Assembly (NCBI RefSeq): GCF_036350515.1
Contig: NZ_JAZDUE010000018.1
Span: forward strand, 1 to 64,000
Direction: 5' to 3'
DNA: 64,000 bases
Origin: Gordonia prachuapensis
GTDB taxonomy: Bacteria > Actinomycetota > Actinomycetes > Mycobacteriales > Mycobacteriaceae
In this document: in pieces, positions 62,461 through 64,000 of the stretch
Layout: every line of letters starts with the position of its first letter
How positions within the stretch are numbered: the first letter of the stretch is position 1
The notes under the pieces: generated by a model
What the model was told of the DNA's origin: nothing
Databases searched by the model: none
Seen by the model: only the letters and a program-made list of their open reading frames with translations
Program-made: the position numbers and the translations under genes

Positions 62461-63459
62461 ATGCTGATCGGTGAGGTGGCCCGACGGTGCGGCGTCAGTG
62501 CCCGCATGCTGCGGCACTACGACCGGCTCGGGTTGGTGACGCCCACCGGCCGGACATCCGGCGGATACCGGGAATATTCGGCGGACGACGTTCGGAGGCT
62601 CTTCCATGTGGAGAGTCTCCGAACGCTCGGGCTGTCCCTCGAGGAGGTCGCCGAAGCCCTCGCGCAACCACAGTTCTCGCCCGATGCGCTGGTGACCGAG
62701 GTGATCCGGCGGACGCGTGAGCGCATTGCATCCGAGCAGGAGCTGCTGCGCCGTCTCGAGTGGGTGGAGCATGCCGCGCCGGCGGACTGGACCGACGTCG
62801 TCCGGGTGGTCACGCAGGCCCGCGCGTTGGAATCCGAGTCGGGAGCGCGCCGGCAACAGGCGGTGCTCTCCCCGACCAGTGGCACCAGCCCGGCGATCGA
62901 GGAACTCGTGAGAGCGGTGCTGTCGGAGGATGATCCGAATGTCGCCGGCGCCTTGCGCTGGGCGATCACACGGGCCGGAGGTCAGGGATTGTCGGGTCTC
63001 GCACGGGGGCTCGTCGACGACGACGTCGCGATCCGCCGTCGCGCGCTTGCCGCGATCGTCGCCGTCGACCATCCGGATGTGGTGGCGCTGCTGCGGCGAG
63101 CGCTCGATGACCCCGATGACGAGGTGAGTGACCGATCGGCGGTGGCACTCGCGCACACCGCTGAGGTGGACGCGATCACCCGGCTGGTGGCGATGGTGGT
63201 CGACGGGCGCCGCGACGTCGAGGCCGCCGAGGCCCTCGGCCGGTTGGCCGAGCAGACCTCGGCGGACATCGTCGCGACGCTGCAGGAGCAGTACGACATG
63301 ACCCCTGATCCCGCAGCACGACTACGCATCACCCAGGCGCTCGCCGAGATCCCGGTCCCGCGGGCCGACCCCATGCTGAGCCGGCTGCTCGCGGACACCG
63401 ACCCGACTGTGGCCGCGACGGCCGGGGTCATCCTCGACGGGCGACCAACGTCGACCTGA
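62461..63459 (+). CDS. MerR-family regulator fused to HEAT repeats
   Basis: This 332-residue protein has an N-terminal MerR helix-turn-helix and wing: IGEVARRCGVSARMLRHYDR, SGGYREYSADDVRRLFHVES and the dimerisation helix with SLEEVAEALAQPQFSPD. About 200 residues of HEAT repeats follow from residue 140 on (AIEELVRAVLSEDDPNVAGA, LARGLVDDDVAIRRRALAAI, EVDAITRLVAMVVDGRRDVE). No metal-binding cysteines of classical MerR are seen. I start it at ATG 62461 rather than the GTG at 62452. It probably controls its own operon through the dyad at 61759-61775. Confidence 0.87.
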   Translation: MLIGEVARRCGVSARMLRHYDRLGLVTPTGRTSGGYREYSADDVRRLFHVESLRTLGLSLEEVAEALAQPQFSPDALVTEVIRRTRERIASEQELLRRLEWVEHAAPADWTDVVRVVTQARALESESGARRQQAVLSPTSGTSPAIEELVRAVLSEDDPNVAGALRWAITRAGGQGLSGLARGLVDDDVAIRRRALAAIVAVDHPDVVALLRRALDDPDDEVSDRSAVALAHTAEVDAITRLVAMVVDGRRDVEAAEALGRLAEQTSADIVATLQEQYDMTPDPAARLRITQALAEIPVPRADPMLSRLLADTDPTVAATAGVILDGRPTST

Positions 63460-63474
63460 CGCGTCGTGCGCGGG

Positions 63475-63960
63475 TCAACGGGCCACCAGCCCGTCGATCT
63501 GGTTGATCGATTCGGACGCACCTTCCTCGACGCCCATCTCCAGCACCTTCTGCAGACCTTCGGCGGTCTCGTAGATGCTCACATAGGTCGCGATCGTGCG
63601 GCCGCCTTCCTCGCGGAAGCTGTAGGTGTTTGTTGACACCGGTAGCGACTCAACAGGTTTGAAGTCCTCGTCGGCGAAACCGTCACGGAAGGTGAACTCG
63701 TTCGGCTCGTCGACGGTGTCCACCTCCCAGTATCCGGCGTACTTCTCTCCCTCGGGTCCGGTCATGTAGTAGGTGACCCGGCCGCCGGGCTTGAGGCTGT
63801 GTTCGACCACGGTCGCGGGAAACGTCGGCGGGCCCCAGACCTTCTCGAGCTGGCGCGGATCCGCGTACACCTGCCAGATCCGGTCGACCGGGGCGGCGAA
63901 CTCGGCGGCGATGGTGATGGTGCGGGCGTCGATGTCGTGGGAAACATTGGTGACAGGCAT
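63475..63960 (-). CDS. SRPBCC (AHSA1-type) protein
   Basis: This 161-residue helix-grip protein has ITIAAEFAAPVDRIWQVYAD, KVWGPPTFPATVVEHSLKPG, TYYMTGPEGEKYAGYWEVD and a C-terminal helix EGASESINQIDGLVA. It converges with the MerR-HEAT gene. An ArsR partner may lie just beyond the right edge of the window, as is usual for this family. Ligand unknown. Confidence 0.85.
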   Translation of the reverse strand: MPVTNVSHDIDARTITIAAEFAAPVDRIWQVYADPRQLEKVWGPPTFPATVVEHSLKPGGRVTYYMTGPEGEKYAGYWEVDTVDEPNEFTFRDGFADEDFKPVESLPVSTNTYSFREEGGRTIATYVSIYETAEGLQKVLEMGVEEGASESINQIDGLVAR

Positions 63961-64000
63961 GGCTCAGTCCTCTGGTGACGGTTCGGTTGCTATAAGTTCG

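Noticed and set aside
1..64000. CRISPR arrays, tRNA or rRNA genes
   Set aside because: I found no regularly spaced repeats, no cloverleaf with a matching anticodon arm and no rRNA-like conserved sequence. This was by eye only; a dedicated tRNA scan could still find one.

Overview
The window looks like chromosomal DNA of a high-GC actinobacterium of the order Mycobacteriales, most likely Gordonia or a close relative such as Rhodococcus. The support is the GC-rich third-position codon use, many ATGA or GTGA stop/start overlaps, an MMPL exporter, lipoproteins and an LGFP-like secreted protein of the kind common in mycolic-acid bacteria, an F420/deazaflavin-type oxidoreductase, and several TetR regulators. 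The genus is an inference. I see no tRNA, rRNA, CRISPR array or replication origin.

Region 1 (1-10.6 kb) is a complete aromatic meta-cleavage catabolic cluster. An extradiol dioxygenase, a C-C hydrolase and a flavin monooxygenase run leftward. They diverge from a TetR regulator, a hydratase, an acylating acetaldehyde dehydrogenase, a 4-hydroxy-2-oxovalerate aldolase, an MFS transporter and a Tat-exported amidohydrolase running rightward. Two mirror-image operator boxes lie between the two arms. Together the genes can hydroxylate an aromatic compound, cleave its ring, hydrolyse the product and convert the resulting dienoate to pyruvate and acetyl-CoA. The start of an IS3-family transposase lies at the left edge and a decayed second IS3-type element at the right, so the cluster probably arrived as a module.

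Region 2 (10.8-24.7 kb) is a patchwork of small regulatory and redox units: an AlkD-like protein, TetR/SDR/deazaflavin oxidoreductase, TetR/SRPBCC, TetR/DUF1254, a truncated MarR next to an SRPBCC gene, a nitronate monooxygenase, another SDR and several hypothetical or secreted proteins. Region 3 (24.8-31.4 kb) is a compact operon of MoxR ATPase, VWA protein and the S, L, M and G components of a form II (CO-dehydrogenase-like) molybdenum hydroxylase. The large subunit carries AYRGAGR rather than the form I AYRCSFR motif, so the substrate is probably not CO.

Region 4 (31.5-53.4 kb) holds housekeeping and accessory genes: an MMPL exporter, two oxidoreductases, an ArsR-AHSA1-RibD operon with a clear ArsR operator, an HD protein, a zinc metallopeptidase, Tat-exported and other envelope proteins, and a LuxR-type TPR regulator. 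It also has a decaying operon in which an ECF sigma factor has a frameshift and the overlapping MFS gene has an in-frame stop. Region 5 (53.5-64 kb) contains a mutarotase, an enoyl-CoA hydratase, secreted and acidic proteins, a lipoprotein, and a glutamate-synthase-like FMN protein with a flavoprotein. It ends with a two-gene cassette in which a free HEAT-repeat protein precedes a MerR-HEAT fusion regulator, behind a promoter with a 19-bp spacer filled by a dyad. That cassette is the least ordinary system in the window.
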